NCBI RefSeq assembly: GCF_024055605.1 | Contig: NZ_JAMXLX010000006.1 | Location: forward strand, 62,001-126,000 | Length of the DNA: 64,000 bases | DNA from: Ciceribacter sichuanensis | Lineage (GTDB): Bacteria; Pseudomonadota; Alphaproteobacteria; Rhizobiales; Rhizobiaceae | Direction: 5' to 3' | Part shown: positions 34,055-43,306 of the stretch, one piece after another | Layout: each line of letters starts with the position of its first letter | Numbering within the stretch: position 1 is the stretch's first letter | Program-made: the position numbers and the translations under genes | Notes under the pieces: generated by a model | Told to the model about the DNA's origin: nothing | The model's input: the letters and a program-made list of their open reading frames with translations, nothing else | Database searches by the model: none

Positions 34055-34945
34055 TCACTCCACCAGCATGTCGATGAAGGCCCGCGTCGCCGTTGAGAGG
34101 CTGCGATGGGGAACATAGAGAACCGAGAAGGGGCGAGTGCGCCCCGATGCCTCCGGCAGGATTTCGACAAGGCTGCCGCGCGCGATGCGGTCGCGAATGA
34201 TGAAGTCGTAGGTCTGGCAGATGCCGATCCCCGCCTCCGCCAGCGATACGACGCCGAGAACGTCGTCGAACACATGCAGCGACCCCTGCGGCATCCAGTT
34301 CACCTCTTCCCCGTCGACCGAAAACAGCCAGTCGCTCGGCCGTCCGGTGCTCGGCATGATGAAGGGCAGGCATGTGTGGCGGGCGAGATCGCCGATGGAG
34401 CGCGGCATGCCCGCCCGTTCCAGATAGGCGGGAGAGGCGACCAGCCGCAGCGGCGCATCCTCCAGCTTTCGCCCGACGAGGCCGCTGTCGGGCAGCGGGC
34501 CGAGGCGGATGGCGATATCGAAGCCTTCGGCGACCAGATCGACATTGCGGTTGGTAATGCTCACCTCGACCTGCACATCCGGGTGCGCGGCGGTAAAGCG
34601 CGCCAGTTTCTCCGGCAGGCGGAAATGGCCGTAGGTGGTCGAGACGCTGATGCGGATGCGGCCGCCAAGCGTTCCGTCACGGCCCTGAATGGCGCGTTCG
34701 GCATCGTCGATCATGCTGAAGGCGGCGCGCGCCTGCTCCAGATAGGCCCTGCCCGCCTCCGTCAGGCTGAGCCGCCGCGTGGTGCGACGGACAAGCTGGG
34801 TGCCGAGGCGCGCCTCCAGCCGCGTTATCGCCCGGCTCAGCACCGAGGGCGTGGTGGAAAGCGCCACCGCGCCGGCGCTGATCGAACCCTTGTCGATGAC
34901 GGTGATGAAGGCTTCCACATCACCAAGATGATCGAAGCGCCGCAT
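34055..34945 (-). CDS. LysR-family transcriptional regulator
   Basis: 296 residues. Helix-turn-helix at the N-terminus: DVEAFITVIDKGSISAGAVAL, TPSVLSRAITRLEARLG, LVRRTTRRLSLTEAG. The following substrate domain includes VSITNRNVDLVAEGFDIAIRLG, typical of the CrgA/DsdC-like LysR subgroup. Divergent from the two DJ-1/PfpI genes at 35130 and 35913, which it probably regulates. The 184-bp divergent gap is AT-rich, but I see no clear T-N11-A box. Confidence 0.88.
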   Translation of the reverse strand: MRRFDHLGDVEAFITVIDKGSISAGAVALSTTPSVLSRAITRLEARLGTQLVRRTTRRLSLTEAGRAYLEQARAAFSMIDDAERAIQGRDGTLGGRIRISVSTTYGHFRLPEKLARFTAAHPDVQVEVSITNRNVDLVAEGFDIAIRLGPLPDSGLVGRKLEDAPLRLVASPAYLERAGMPRSIGDLARHTCLPFIMPSTGRPSDWLFSVDGEEVNWMPQGSLHVFDDVLGVVSLAEAGIGICQTYDFIIRDRIARGSLVEILPEASGRTRPFSVLYVPHRSLSTATRAFIDMLVE

Positions 34946-35129
34946 GATTGTAGCTCCTCATTATAGCCTTTGAAGAACAGATGATTTCCTTGATGCTATC
35001 TTTATCGCCTCAACTGTAAGAAATAAATGCTTGTCATCCGATGAAAACGGCCCCGAAGGCCTGACATCCCCGCAAAGCGATCCCCCGGCCCGCAAGGCGA
35101 TTTCCGGGAAAGGAGCGAAGGAGAAAACG

Positions 35130-35813
35130 ATGACCGATGCAGCAAAACCCGTATTGTTCGTTCTGACCAGCCACGGCGTGAAGGGCGATAGCGGCCAGCC
35201 GACCGGCTTTTATCTCGGCGAAGTCACCCATCCGCTCGCGGTTCTCGATGCCGCCGGCATCAGGGTGGAATTCGCCTCGATCGAGGGTGGCGAGCCGCCG
35301 GTCGACGGGCTCGATCTCGATGACGCGACCAATGCCCGCTACTGGAACGACGAAACCTTCCGCGCCGCGATCCGCAACACCGCGAAACTCGCCGATGTCG
35401 ATCCCGGCCGCTACGCCGCGATCTTCTTCGCCGGCGGCCATGGTGCCATGTGGGACCTGCCGCAGAGCCCGGCCGTCGCCAGCACCGCGCGCGATATCTT
35501 CGAGGCCGGCGGTATCGTCGCCGCCGTCTGCCACGGCCCGGCGGCGCTGGTGAACGTCAGGCTGAGCGACGGCAGCTATCTCGTCGCCGGCCGCAATGTC
35601 AGCGCCTTCACCGATTCCGAGGAGCGCGCCGTCGGTCTCGACAAGACCGTACCCTTCCTGCTGGCAAGCACGCTCACCGAACGCGGCGCAATCCATCACC
35701 CGGCGGCCGACTGGAACGCCAAGGTCGTGGTCGACGGCCGTCTCGTCACCGGCCAGAACCCGCAATCCGCAACCGGCGTCGGCGAAGCCATCCGCGATCT
35801 GCTCGCCGCCTGA
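35130..35813 (+). CDS. DJ-1/PfpI (HchA-like) class I glutamine amidotransferase-fold protein, cytoplasmic
   Basis: 227 residues, no signal peptide. Family features: TGFYLGEVTHPLAVLDAAG near residues 25-43, IFFAGGHGAMWDLP, and the nucleophile elbow AAVCHGPAAL with Cys134-His135. The acidic residue in the YLGE segment (Glu31) matches the Glu that activates the Cys in Hsp31-type proteins. Such proteins remove methylglyoxal or glycation damage, act as holdases, or are proteases. The start at 35130 follows AAGGAGCGAAGGAG; the in-frame GTG-type extension upstream is ignored. Adjacent to an exported paralog and divergent from LysR, suggesting an induced stress pair. Confidence 0.85.
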   Translation: MTDAAKPVLFVLTSHGVKGDSGQPTGFYLGEVTHPLAVLDAAGIRVEFASIEGGEPPVDGLDLDDATNARYWNDETFRAAIRNTAKLADVDPGRYAAIFFAGGHGAMWDLPQSPAVASTARDIFEAGGIVAAVCHGPAALVNVRLSDGSYLVAGRNVSAFTDSEERAVGLDKTVPFLLASTLTERGAIHHPAADWNAKVVVDGRLVTGQNPQSATGVGEAIRDLLAA

Positions 35814-35912
35814 GGCGGGGGGAACCACACACAGACCAAGCCACACAGAGACACCCCCTTGAAGCGGCTCTCCTCTCCTGTCGAGAGCCGCCATTTTCCG
35901 GAGACATTTCCC

Positions 35913-36758
35913 ATGAACCTGATCCGCCCTCTCGCGGTAACGCTGGCGCTCGGCCTCGGTGCAGTCGAAGCCCATGCCGCCAACATCCTCGTCGTCCTCT
36001 CTGACGAGAACCATCTCGACCTCAAGGACGGCAAGGTTTTCCAGACCGGCTTCTATCTCAACGAACTCATGCAGCCGGTGAAGGCATTCCTCGACGCCGG
36101 CCACGAGCTGACCTTCGCGACGCCGAAGGGCAAGGCCCCCTCGGTCGACAGGACGTCCATCGACAAGATGTATTTTGGCGGCGATGAAACCGCCATGCAC
36201 GAGAGCGAAGCCCTGCTCAACAGGCTGAAGATCATGGACCCCGATGCATCGCCGGTCATCAGCCTCGCCCGCGTCGAACAGCTCGGCTACGACAAATACG
36301 ATGCCGTCTATGTGCCGGGCGGCCATGCGCCGATGCAGGATCTTCTGGTCAGCGCCGAGCTTGGCCGGCTGCTCGCCCGCTTCCACACCGAAGGCAAGAC
36401 GACGGCCCTGATGTGCCACGGTCCGATCGCGCTTCTCTCGACGCTCGACGATGCGCCGGCCTTCAGCCGCGGCATGGAAACCGGCCCGAAGGGCGGTGCC
36501 GAGGAAGCCGGCTGGCCCTATGCCGGCTACAAGGTCACGGTCTTCTCCAATGCCGAGGAAGAAATGGCCAAGCCGCTTCTCGGCGGCGGCGAGATGAAGT
36601 TCTATCCGCAGGACGCGCTTCAGCAGGCAGGCGCCGTCTTCGTCAGCAACACCTCGCCCTTCCAGCCCAACATGGTGACCGACCGCGAACTCATCACCGG
36701 CCAGAACCCCGCCACAGCAACCGAAGTCGCGGCGGAAATCCTGAAGCGGCTGAAGTAA
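35913..36758 (+). CDS. DJ-1/PfpI-fold protein with signal peptide (exported paralog)
   Basis: 281 residues. The N-terminus MNLIRPLAVTLALGLGAVEA is a Sec signal with likely cleavage after AHA, so the mature protein should be periplasmic. Then NILVVLSDENHLDLKDG, QTGFYLNELMQPVKAFLDAG, VYVPGGHAPMQDL and the elbow TALMCHGPIALL with the reactive Cys. DJ-1-type proteins are normally cytoplasmic; an exported form beside a cytoplasmic one is uncommon. About 100 bp after the first DJ-1 gene, probably in the same transcript. Role inferred as handling reactive aldehydes or damaged proteins in the periplasm. Confidence 0.85.
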   Translation: MNLIRPLAVTLALGLGAVEAHAANILVVLSDENHLDLKDGKVFQTGFYLNELMQPVKAFLDAGHELTFATPKGKAPSVDRTSIDKMYFGGDETAMHESEALLNRLKIMDPDASPVISLARVEQLGYDKYDAVYVPGGHAPMQDLLVSAELGRLLARFHTEGKTTALMCHGPIALLSTLDDAPAFSRGMETGPKGGAEEAGWPYAGYKVTVFSNAEEEMAKPLLGGGEMKFYPQDALQQAGAVFVSNTSPFQPNMVTDRELITGQNPATATEVAAEILKRLK

Positions 36759-36799
36759 CGACGCCGTTTCCATTGTCGTCATCCGGGCAAGTGCGGTGG

Positions 36800-37207
36800 C
36801 TAGCCCGGAAGACCGTCCAGCCGGGATACCTCTTCCAGATGCTCGTCCCAATCCGCCCGGCTTGCGACGCAGATATGGGCGTTCGGCCGGATGTCGATTG
36901 CGCTATCGATGCTCCCGGCCGGCACGACCACCACGGCGCCGTCCATCTGAACACCCGGAAGGGCGGACCCGCATTTCACACAGAAGCTCTTTTCGTGCCG
37001 GGTTTCGGGAAGCCGGTAGGTTCGGATGCTGTCCTGGCCGGAGAGCCAGTTTATCGTTGCCGTCGATGAGAACAGATTGGCCGCGTGGGCAGATCCGGTG
37101 TCCTTTCGGCAGCGCGTGCAGTGACACAGGAAGAAGCTTTCGAACTCGCCCGCGATGTGGAAGCGGACAGTCCCGCACAAACAGGAGCCGGCGGTCGTTT
37201 GGGTCAT
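36800..37207 (-). CDS. GFA-family zinc protein (glutathione-dependent formaldehyde-activating enzyme / CENP-V type)
   Basis: 135 residues. Zinc-binding cysteines are in the expected pattern: Cys9-x-Cys11 (GSCLCGTVRF), Cys28, Cys30 and Cys33 (FLCHCTRCRK), and a later CVKCG pair. Only some family members act with formaldehyde and glutathione; many have unknown substrates, so the call is to fold. Convergent with the DJ-1 gene pair and followed upstream by a nitroreductase on the same strand; a general electrophile-detoxification context is inferred. Confidence 0.87.
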   Translation of the reverse strand: MTQTTAGSCLCGTVRFHIAGEFESFFLCHCTRCRKDTGSAHAANLFSSTATINWLSGQDSIRTYRLPETRHEKSFCVKCGSALPGVQMDGAVVVVPAGSIDSAIDIRPNAHICVASRADWDEHLEEVSRLDGLPG

Positions 37208-37345
37208 GTTCGGTACTCGTACTCCGTTTCACGCCGGATGGCGGCGACGGGCGCAGTCTGTCAGATGCGCGGAGTTTCAACCAGTATGTCCGGGGTGAAA
37301 ACGATCCGATCTCCCCGCTTGCGCTCCATGAACGCCAAAACGGAA

Positions 37346-37373
37346 ACGCACCGGTGAGACCTCGCCGGTGCGT
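37346..37373 (-). terminator. Rho-independent terminator of the nitroreductase gene
   Basis: 9-bp perfect stem ACGCACCGG / CCGGTGCGT with a 10-base loop. Reading on the minus strand, the stem is followed by TTCCGTTTTGG, a modest T-rich tail. It lies 28 bp past the nitroreductase stop. Confidence 0.6.
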
Positions 37374-37400
37374 CGCATTCATGCAGATCGAGGAGACCGA

Positions 37401-38003
37401 TCAGCCGCGGTCGAAGGAGCCTTCGGTGGCGATTTCGGCGAGCGGCTTTCTCGGGCTCGGGATTTCGCGCTGCTGCAGGACTTCCGGCAGGATCGACTTG
37501 TCGCCGACGCGGCCGACGGCGAAGGCCATTTCGACGCGGTAGTTTTCCGGGATGTTCAGGTCCTTGCGGGCGCGCTCATGGTCGAAGCCGGCCATGCCAT
37601 GGGCCTGCCAGCCGGAATAGGCGGCCTGAAGGGCGATTGCGCCCCAGGCTGCGCCGGCATCGAAGGAATGGGTGTAGGACGGGGTTTCTTCCGTAGCACC
37701 CGGCGCCTGCAGGGTGGTCTTCGAGGCGACGACGACGAGAGCCGAGGCGGCCTGCGCCCAGCTGCGGTTGAAGTCGTTGAGCAGGCCGAGCAGCTTCTCC
37801 CACGCCGGCGTATCCCGGCGCGCATAGATAAAGTGCCACGGCTGGGCATTGAAGGCGGAGGGAGCCCAGCGGCCGGCCTCCAGCAGGGAAAGCAGTTCGG
37901 GCTCGGCGATTGGCTCACCGGTAAAGGCGCGCGGCGACCAGCGATTGAGGAAGACCGGCTCGATCGGGTGGGTGGCCGTTCTCGAGTTCACTGTGATTGT
38001 CAT
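37401..38003 (-). CDS. Nitroreductase-family flavoprotein
   Basis: 200 residues, a compact FMN-dependent NAD(P)H oxidoreductase. Features: FLNRWSPRAFTGEPI at the N-terminus (FMN phosphate-binding Arg), LEAGRWAPSAFNAQPWHFIY, and the C-terminal EMAFAVGRVGDK. Family enzymes reduce nitro groups, quinones or enals. Monocistronic by appearance, with its own terminator at 37346. Start ATG at 38003; upstream is AT-rich. Confidence 0.88.
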   Translation of the reverse strand: MTITVNSRTATHPIEPVFLNRWSPRAFTGEPIAEPELLSLLEAGRWAPSAFNAQPWHFIYARRDTPAWEKLLGLLNDFNRSWAQAASALVVVASKTTLQAPGATEETPSYTHSFDAGAAWGAIALQAAYSGWQAHGMAGFDHERARKDLNIPENYRVEMAFAVGRVGDKSILPEVLQQREIPSPRKPLAEIATEGSFDRG

Positions 38004-38187
38004 AGCAAATTACTCCATAGACTCTGACTTCCTCCCACCCAGACCATATCCGTTCCTTGCGTAGGAGATACAGAAAACCATCGGACGGGCCGCTTTCCGA
38101 AATACATTTCTTCGTGAATTCGCCGCGCTGCAACACGGGCGGCAAGGCGCTGCGCGCGGCGGCCTGGAAGGCCGCCGCGCAGTCGCG

Positions 38188-39225
38188 TCAGTCAGCAGAA
38201 AAATCGATGCAGATGCGCCCCGCGACATCGCCGGCCTGCAGCCTGTCGAGGGCGTGGTTCACCGCAGACAGCGGGATCGTCTCGATGTCGATGGCAAGCT
38301 TCGCGCGGGCGGCAAACGCGAGGAAATCGCGCAGGTCCTGACGCGAGCCGACCGACGAGCCGAACACGCGATGGCCGCCGTCGATCAGCCACATCATCGA
38401 AAGCGGCACGGGATCGTGGACCAGCGCAATGGCGATGATGTCGCTCATCGGGTTGACCGCTTGCTCGATGGTCTTCCACACGGCGGGTGTCGGCGCGAAG
38501 TTGACGGCGATATCGGCCCCGCCGAGTTCCTTGACCTTCGCTCCGGCCTCGGGGCCGGCCTCGACCAGATGGTCCGCGCCGCGCCGGCGGGCTTCCTCAA
38601 GCTTGGCCGGATCGCGGTCGACGGCGACCACGGTCGCGCCATGGGCCTTGGCGATCATGATCGCATATTGCCCGAGCCCGCCGCAGCCGATCACCATCAC
38701 GGTCTTGCCCGGGCGAAGCTCGGTCTTGCGCAGCGCGCTCCAGGCCGTCAGCCCGGCGCAGAGCAGCGGTGCGCCCTGCAGGGGATCGATGCCATCGGGA
38801 ATGGTGCAGGCGAAGCGGGATTCGAGGATCGCATATTCGGCGAACGCGCCGTGATAATGGATGCCGCGCGCATGCTGGTGGGTGCAGAAGGTTTCCGCCC
38901 CGGTCAGGCACGGGCTGCAATCGAGGCAGGTATCGTAAAGCCAGGGCAGGCCGACGCGGTCGCCGGGCGAAAGCGTGGTTTCCGTGCCTTCGCCGATGGC
39001 CACGATGCGGCCGATGCCCTCATGACCGAGGATCAGCGGATACATCTCGTCCGACAGGTTCTCGTCGCCGTTTCGAAGATGCAGGTCGGAATGGCAGACG
39101 CCGCAGCTTTCGAGCTTCACCAGAAACTGGCCGCGCCGGGGTTCGGGCACGGCCACCTCGCGGATCACCAGCGGTGCGCCGGAGGCCTCGGCAATCGCGG
39201 CCTTCATGGTCTTGGGTATGGTCAT
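38188..39225 (-). CDS. Zinc-dependent alcohol dehydrogenase (AdhA-like, MDR superfamily)
   Basis: 345 residues. Catalytic zinc ligands are Cys41 (GVCHSD context), His68 in GHEG and a later Cys. The structural zinc set is complete: Cys101, Cys104, Cys107 and Cys115. The NAD-binding fold is marked by VIGCGGLGQYA. Oxidises or reduces an alcohol/aldehyde pair. Last gene of the minus-strand operon that begins with the periplasmic receptor at 45493; 12 nt after the aldehyde dehydrogenase stop. With it, an alcohol to aldehyde to acid route for the imported compound is plausible. Confidence 0.9.
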   Translation of the reverse strand: MTIPKTMKAAIAEASGAPLVIREVAVPEPRRGQFLVKLESCGVCHSDLHLRNGDENLSDEMYPLILGHEGIGRIVAIGEGTETTLSPGDRVGLPWLYDTCLDCSPCLTGAETFCTHQHARGIHYHGAFAEYAILESRFACTIPDGIDPLQGAPLLCAGLTAWSALRKTELRPGKTVMVIGCGGLGQYAIMIAKAHGATVVAVDRDPAKLEEARRRGADHLVEAGPEAGAKVKELGGADIAVNFAPTPAVWKTIEQAVNPMSDIIAIALVHDPVPLSMMWLIDGGHRVFGSSVGSRQDLRDFLAFAARAKLAIDIETIPLSAVNHALDRLQAGDVAGRICIDFSAD

Positions 39226-39237
39226 TTCGGAATGCTT

Positions 39238-40671
39238 TCAGTTTGCGTCGGGACGGTGGACCGTCTTGATTTCGAGGAAGTCTTCAAGCCCGAAGATGCC
39301 GCCTTCGCGGCCGTTGCCGGATTGCTTGTAGCCGCCGAAGGGGCTGCCATAGCGATGGGGAGCGCCGTTGATATGCACCATGCCGGCGCGAAGCCGGCCG
39401 GCCACCCGTTCCGCCCGCGCCGCATCGCCCGTCTGGACGTAAGCCGCAAGGCCATAGGGCGTGTCGTTGGCGATCTCGATCGCCTCGTCCTCGGTGTCGA
39501 AGGGAATGATGGCGAGCACCGGTCCGAACACCTCCTCGCGAGCGATCCGCATGCCGTTGTTCACCCCGGCGAAGATGGTCGGCTTGACGTAATAGCCGGT
39601 CTCGAAGCCTTCCGGCCTGCCCGCGCCACCGACCAGAAGTTCGGCGCCTTCCGCGATGCCAGCTGTAATCAGCGCCTGCACGCGGCCATACTGGATGTCG
39701 CTGACGAGCGGCCCGATATGGGCGCCCTCCTCCTCAGGATTGCCGACGCCGACCGCTGAGCCCGCGCGTTTCGCGATATCGACCGCCTTGTCATAGACGG
39801 AGCGCTGCACCAGAAGCCGGGTCGGTGCATCGCAGGACTGGCCGGAATTGTTGAAGCATTCGAGCACGCTGCCGGTAACGCGCTCCTCCAGATCGGCATC
39901 CTCGAACACGATGTTGGGCGACTTGCCGCCGAGTTCGAGCGTCACGCGCTTGACCGTTTCGGCCGCATCGCGGCTGACCGCCGTTCCCGCCCGGGTCGAG
40001 CCGGTGAACGACATCATGTCGACGTCGCGATGCTTCGAAAGGGCGGCTCCCACATTCAGGCCATCGCCGTTGACGAGGTTGAATGTGCCGGCCGGGAAGC
40101 CGGCCTCATGCACCATTTCCGCATAGAGAAGGGCGTTGAGCGGGGTGAATTCGGATGGCTTCAGCACGCAGGTCGAACCGGTGGCGAGCGCCGGCACGAC
40201 CTTGAGCGCGATCTGGTTGATCGGCCAGTTCCATGGGGTAATCAGCCCGCAGACGCCGACCGGCTCGCGCAGCACGAGATCGCCGTTCGGCAGTTCCTCG
40301 CGTGTCTTCAAGCGCTTCAGGCCGTCGATGAAACCTTCGAGATGGCCGATGCCGACATGGGCCTGCTGCTCGGTGCTCATTGTGATGGGCGCGCCGAGTT
40401 CGAGCGTGATGGTACGCGCCATCTCGTCATAGCGGCGGGTATAGATTTCCAGCAGCTTTTCCAGAAGCGCGATGCGCTCGTCGAGGCTCGTGCGGCTGTA
40501 GCTTTGGAACGCCTTCTTCGCCGCGGCCACGGCGCGGTCGATATCGGCGGCGCTGCCCATCGAGATCACCGCGACGGGCTGTTCCGTCGCCGGGTTGATG
40601 ACGTCGAGGTCGTTGGGCGCAATCGGGTCCACCCATGCGCCGTCGATGTAGAATTTGCGTTTGTCGAGCAT
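39238..40671 (-). CDS. NAD-dependent aldehyde dehydrogenase
   Basis: 477 residues. Catalytic Cys280 in NNSGQSCDAP, general base Glu246 in TLELGGKSPN, cofactor motif ITPWNWPINQ and VLKPSEFTP, and the C-terminal SPFGGYKQSGNGREGG. Most similar in pattern to the betaine/gamma-aminobutyraldehyde/aryl-aldehyde group. Lies between the metallo-hydrolase and the alcohol dehydrogenase in one operon, so it probably processes a product of the substrate brought in by the PotABCD-like importer. Confidence 0.92.
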   Translation of the reverse strand: MLDKRKFYIDGAWVDPIAPNDLDVINPATEQPVAVISMGSAADIDRAVAAAKKAFQSYSRTSLDERIALLEKLLEIYTRRYDEMARTITLELGAPITMSTEQQAHVGIGHLEGFIDGLKRLKTREELPNGDLVLREPVGVCGLITPWNWPINQIALKVVPALATGSTCVLKPSEFTPLNALLYAEMVHEAGFPAGTFNLVNGDGLNVGAALSKHRDVDMMSFTGSTRAGTAVSRDAAETVKRVTLELGGKSPNIVFEDADLEERVTGSVLECFNNSGQSCDAPTRLLVQRSVYDKAVDIAKRAGSAVGVGNPEEEGAHIGPLVSDIQYGRVQALITAGIAEGAELLVGGAGRPEGFETGYYVKPTIFAGVNNGMRIAREEVFGPVLAIIPFDTEDEAIEIANDTPYGLAAYVQTGDAARAERVAGRLRAGMVHINGAPHRYGSPFGGYKQSGNGREGGIFGLEDFLEIKTVHRPDAN

Positions 40672-40683
40672 GTGCTTCTCCCG

Positions 40684-41421
40684 TCAGGTCGTCTTTTGCT
40701 TCTCATTCAGCCAGCCGGTGATGAGGTCCCGGTAGCGTTCGCCGCTGAAGCTTGGAAAATGGCCGCCATGCACCAGCCGCACCGGAAGCGTCAGCAGGCG
40801 CTCCATCGAGGCGAGGTAATCGGCGGCGTTGGAATGGTAGGTGTCCTCGATCAGCGGACCGTCATAGAGGATATCGCCGGAAAACAGGATTTCCGTCGCC
40901 TTCTCGTAGAGCGCGATGCCGCCTGGAGAATGCCCCGGTGTGTGGATCACCTCGAAGTGCCGGTCGCCGAGATCGATGACGTCGCCATCCTCCAGAATGC
41001 GGGTCGCCGGCGCCCGCTTCACCGCATAGCATTTCGAGCAATAGGGTTCCGGCGGCAGCGCGTCGAAGATCTCGTCGGTGACGTAAGGGTCGGCCAGCGT
41101 GTTCTCGCGCGTCGGATCAGCCAGAAGATCGGCCTCGGCCGAATGCACGGCGCGGCACTCGAATTCGTGATGGCAGCCGATATGGTCGAAATGGGTGTGG
41201 CTCGCCACCGCGATCAGTTCGCGCTCCGTCACCAGCGGCACCCATTCCCTCAGCGACACCACGCCCATGCCGCTATCCACCAGCATGTCGCGTTCTCGCC
41301 CGCGCACATGCCAGATGTTGCAGCGATAGAATTCCTGGATATGGGGTTCGGAAATAAAGGTCACGTCGTCGTCGAGACGGCGGACGCTGTACCAGTCCTG
41401 CGGGCGCATGCGCGGCTTCAT
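40684..41421 (-). CDS. Metallo-beta-lactamase-fold hydrolase
   Basis: 245 residues. Metal motif HTHFDHIG gives His75, His77, Asp79 and His80; further ligands are the His in IHTPGHSPGG and the Asp in FSGDILYDG. A CSKC pair near residue 130 is unusual for the fold. The family covers glyoxalase II-like thioesterases, lactonases and others. 12 nt upstream of the aldehyde dehydrogenase and 18 nt downstream of the transporter ATPase, so part of the same transcript. It may cleave an ester or thioester in the imported compound's breakdown. Confidence 0.87.
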   Translation of the reverse strand: MKPRMRPQDWYSVRRLDDDVTFISEPHIQEFYRCNIWHVRGRERDMLVDSGMGVVSLREWVPLVTERELIAVASHTHFDHIGCHHEFECRAVHSAEADLLADPTRENTLADPYVTDEIFDALPPEPYCSKCYAVKRAPATRILEDGDVIDLGDRHFEVIHTPGHSPGGIALYEKATEILFSGDILYDGPLIEDTYHSNAADYLASMERLLTLPVRLVHGGHFPSFSGERYRDLITGWLNEKQKTT

Positions 41422-41439
41422 TGCGGGCTCCTTGAAGGC

Positions 41440-42519
41440 TCAGACGAGCGCGACGATGGTATCGGCGGGAACCGCAAGTTCAAGGAGGTCACCGGCCTGC
41501 GGCTTTGCCGTCTGCGGAAGATGGGCGGTGATCGCCACACCCGAGGGACGTTCCGGCTGCAGATGGCAGCGCAGATGCGCGCCGAAGAAGGCGCTGTCGA
41601 CGATCCGGGCGCTGCCGAGCGAAATCGCGGCTCCGCCCTCGCCGCCGGTGCGGAAATGCTCTGGCCTTATGCAAAGCGTCGCCTTGCCGCCTTCGGAAGG
41701 CTGTCCCGCCGTAAAGGCCGTGGCCGGCAGAACGGCCTGGCCGAGCGCCGTTTCCACCCGCACCTCGCCGCCGGAAATGCCGTCGATCCTAGCGTCGAGG
41801 AAATTCGCTTCGCCCATGAAGCCCGCAGCAAACAGCGAGCGCGGCCGCATGTAGATGTCGGAGGGCGCGCCGACATCCTCGATGCGGCCGTGGTTCATCA
41901 CCACGATCCGGTCGGCGATGGCCATCGCCTCTTCCTGGTCGTGGGTGACATGGATGAAGGTGGTGCCGACGCGCTTCTGGATCGCCTTCAGCTCGTCCTG
42001 CATCTGCCGGCGCAGCTTGAGGTCCAGCGCGCCGAGCGGTTCGTCGAGCAACAGCACGTCCGGATCGACGGCGAGTGCGCGGGCGAGCGCCACGCGCTGC
42101 CGCTGGCCGCCGGAAAGCTCATGCGGTTTCTTTGCGGCGGATGCCTTGAGGCCGACGAGATCGAGAAGGGCAAGCGCCCTGTCGTCCCGCTCTGCCTTCC
42201 CCATGCCGCGCATGCGCAGGCCGAAGCCGACATTGTCGGAAAGCCTCATATGCGGGAAAAGCGCGTAATCCTGAAACATGGTCGTCGTCGGGCGCTTCGC
42301 CGGTGCGACATGGGTCATGTCCCGTCCGCCGATCGCTATCGTTCCCGAGGTCGGCTCGAGAAAGCCGCCGAGGATGGAAAGCAGGGTCGTCTTGCCACAG
42401 CCGGACGGGCCGAGCAGCACGATGAACTCGCCGGCGGCGATATCGAGCGAGACGTCATCAAGCGCGCGGAACGAGCCGAAGACTTTCGTGGCGTTTCTGA
42501 TCGAGACGTCGGCGGTCAT
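41440..42519 (-). CDS. ABC transporter ATP-binding protein, spermidine/putrescine (PotA) type
   Basis: 359 residues: ATPase domain with Walker A GPSGCGKTT, signature LSGGQRQRVALARAL, Walker B LLLDEPLGALD and the H-loop HVTHDQEEA, followed by a TOBE regulatory domain from about residue 260. The start ATG 42519 overlaps the permease stop (ATGA). The open frame continues upstream antisense to the permease but is not coding. Energises the PotBCD-like importer. Confidence 0.92.
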   Translation of the reverse strand: MTADVSIRNATKVFGSFRALDDVSLDIAAGEFIVLLGPSGCGKTTLLSILGGFLEPTSGTIAIGGRDMTHVAPAKRPTTTMFQDYALFPHMRLSDNVGFGLRMRGMGKAERDDRALALLDLVGLKASAAKKPHELSGGQRQRVALARALAVDPDVLLLDEPLGALDLKLRRQMQDELKAIQKRVGTTFIHVTHDQEEAMAIADRIVVMNHGRIEDVGAPSDIYMRPRSLFAAGFMGEANFLDARIDGISGGEVRVETALGQAVLPATAFTAGQPSEGGKATLCIRPEHFRTGGEGGAAISLGSARIVDSAFFGAHLRCHLQPERPSGVAITAHLPQTAKPQAGDLLELAVPADTIVALV

Positions 42520-43304
42520 TTGGATTTCCCGGATTTTCTGAAGACGGCGATTTCCATGACGATCAGGAACACCACGGAGATGAGGAAGACGACGCTGCCG
42601 ATGGCATTGGTCTTGGGATCGAGGCCGGAGCGCAGCATGCTCCAGATCTCGACCGGCAGCGTCACGTTGAAGCGAGACAGCAGGAAGGCGACGATGAACT
42701 CGTCCCAGCTGAAGGTGACCGACAGGAAGAAGGCGGCGAGGATCGAGGGCGCCAGCATCGGCGCGGTGACGAGCGCCATGACCTGCCAGTCCCTGGCCCC
42801 GAGATCGCGCGCGGCCCGCTCGATATTGACCTGATGCCCGCCCATCGAGGCATAGATGATGGCAAAGCACAGCGGCAGGTTGATGACGACATGGCCGATG
42901 CCGACCGTCCACAGCGACAGCGTGACGTTGAGCCGCGAAAACAGCGAGAGCAGGCCAAGACCGATGATCAGGGTGCTGACCGTCATCGGCGCGACGATCA
43001 GCGCGCGCTGCAGGGCCGATGCCGGCAGGGTGTAGCGGGCAAAGGCATAGGCCGCGAGGAAGCCGAGCACGCAGGCGACCGCCGAGGAGGCGAGCGCCAC
43101 GACCAGCGAATGCGCGAGCGCCGACATCAGCTTGGCGTCGGCGAAGATCTCGCCATACCAGCGCAGCGTCAGTCCGTGCAGCGGTGGCACCGGCAGCGTG
43201 CCGTCCTGGAAGGAGAAGAGCACAAGGACCGCGACCGGCAGGAAGATGAAGACATAGAGCGCGCTGGCATAGAGGGCGGAAAGCGCCGTGTTGAGGTGCC
43301 GCAT
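42516..43304 (-). CDS. ABC transporter permease, PotC type
   Basis: 262 residues, six helices. The PotC-like pattern includes a periplasmic stretch LRWYGEIFADAKLMSALAHSLVVALAS and the cytoplasmic EAA loop (ERAARDLGARDWQVMALVTAPML). Starts at ATG 43304, just after the first permease stop at 43307. Forms the channel with the PotB-type permease. Confidence 0.9.
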   Translation of the reverse strand: MRHLNTALSALYASALYVFIFLPVAVLVLFSFQDGTLPVPPLHGLTLRWYGEIFADAKLMSALAHSLVVALASSAVACVLGFLAAYAFARYTLPASALQRALIVAPMTVSTLIIGLGLLSLFSRLNVTLSLWTVGIGHVVINLPLCFAIIYASMGGHQVNIERAARDLGARDWQVMALVTAPMLAPSILAAFFLSVTFSWDEFIVAFLLSRFNVTLPVEIWSMLRSGLDPKTNAIGSVVFLISVVFLIVMEIAVFRKSGKSK

Positions 43305-43306
43305 GG

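Noticed and set aside
35034..36851. A 605-codon open frame antisense to both DJ-1 genes
   Set aside because: Spans two recognised genes and their gap; composition fits a shadow frame.
40030..42834. A 934-codon open frame antisense to aldehyde dehydrogenase, metallo-hydrolase and transporter ATPase genes
   Set aside because: Covers three well-recognised genes on the other strand; no family features of its own.
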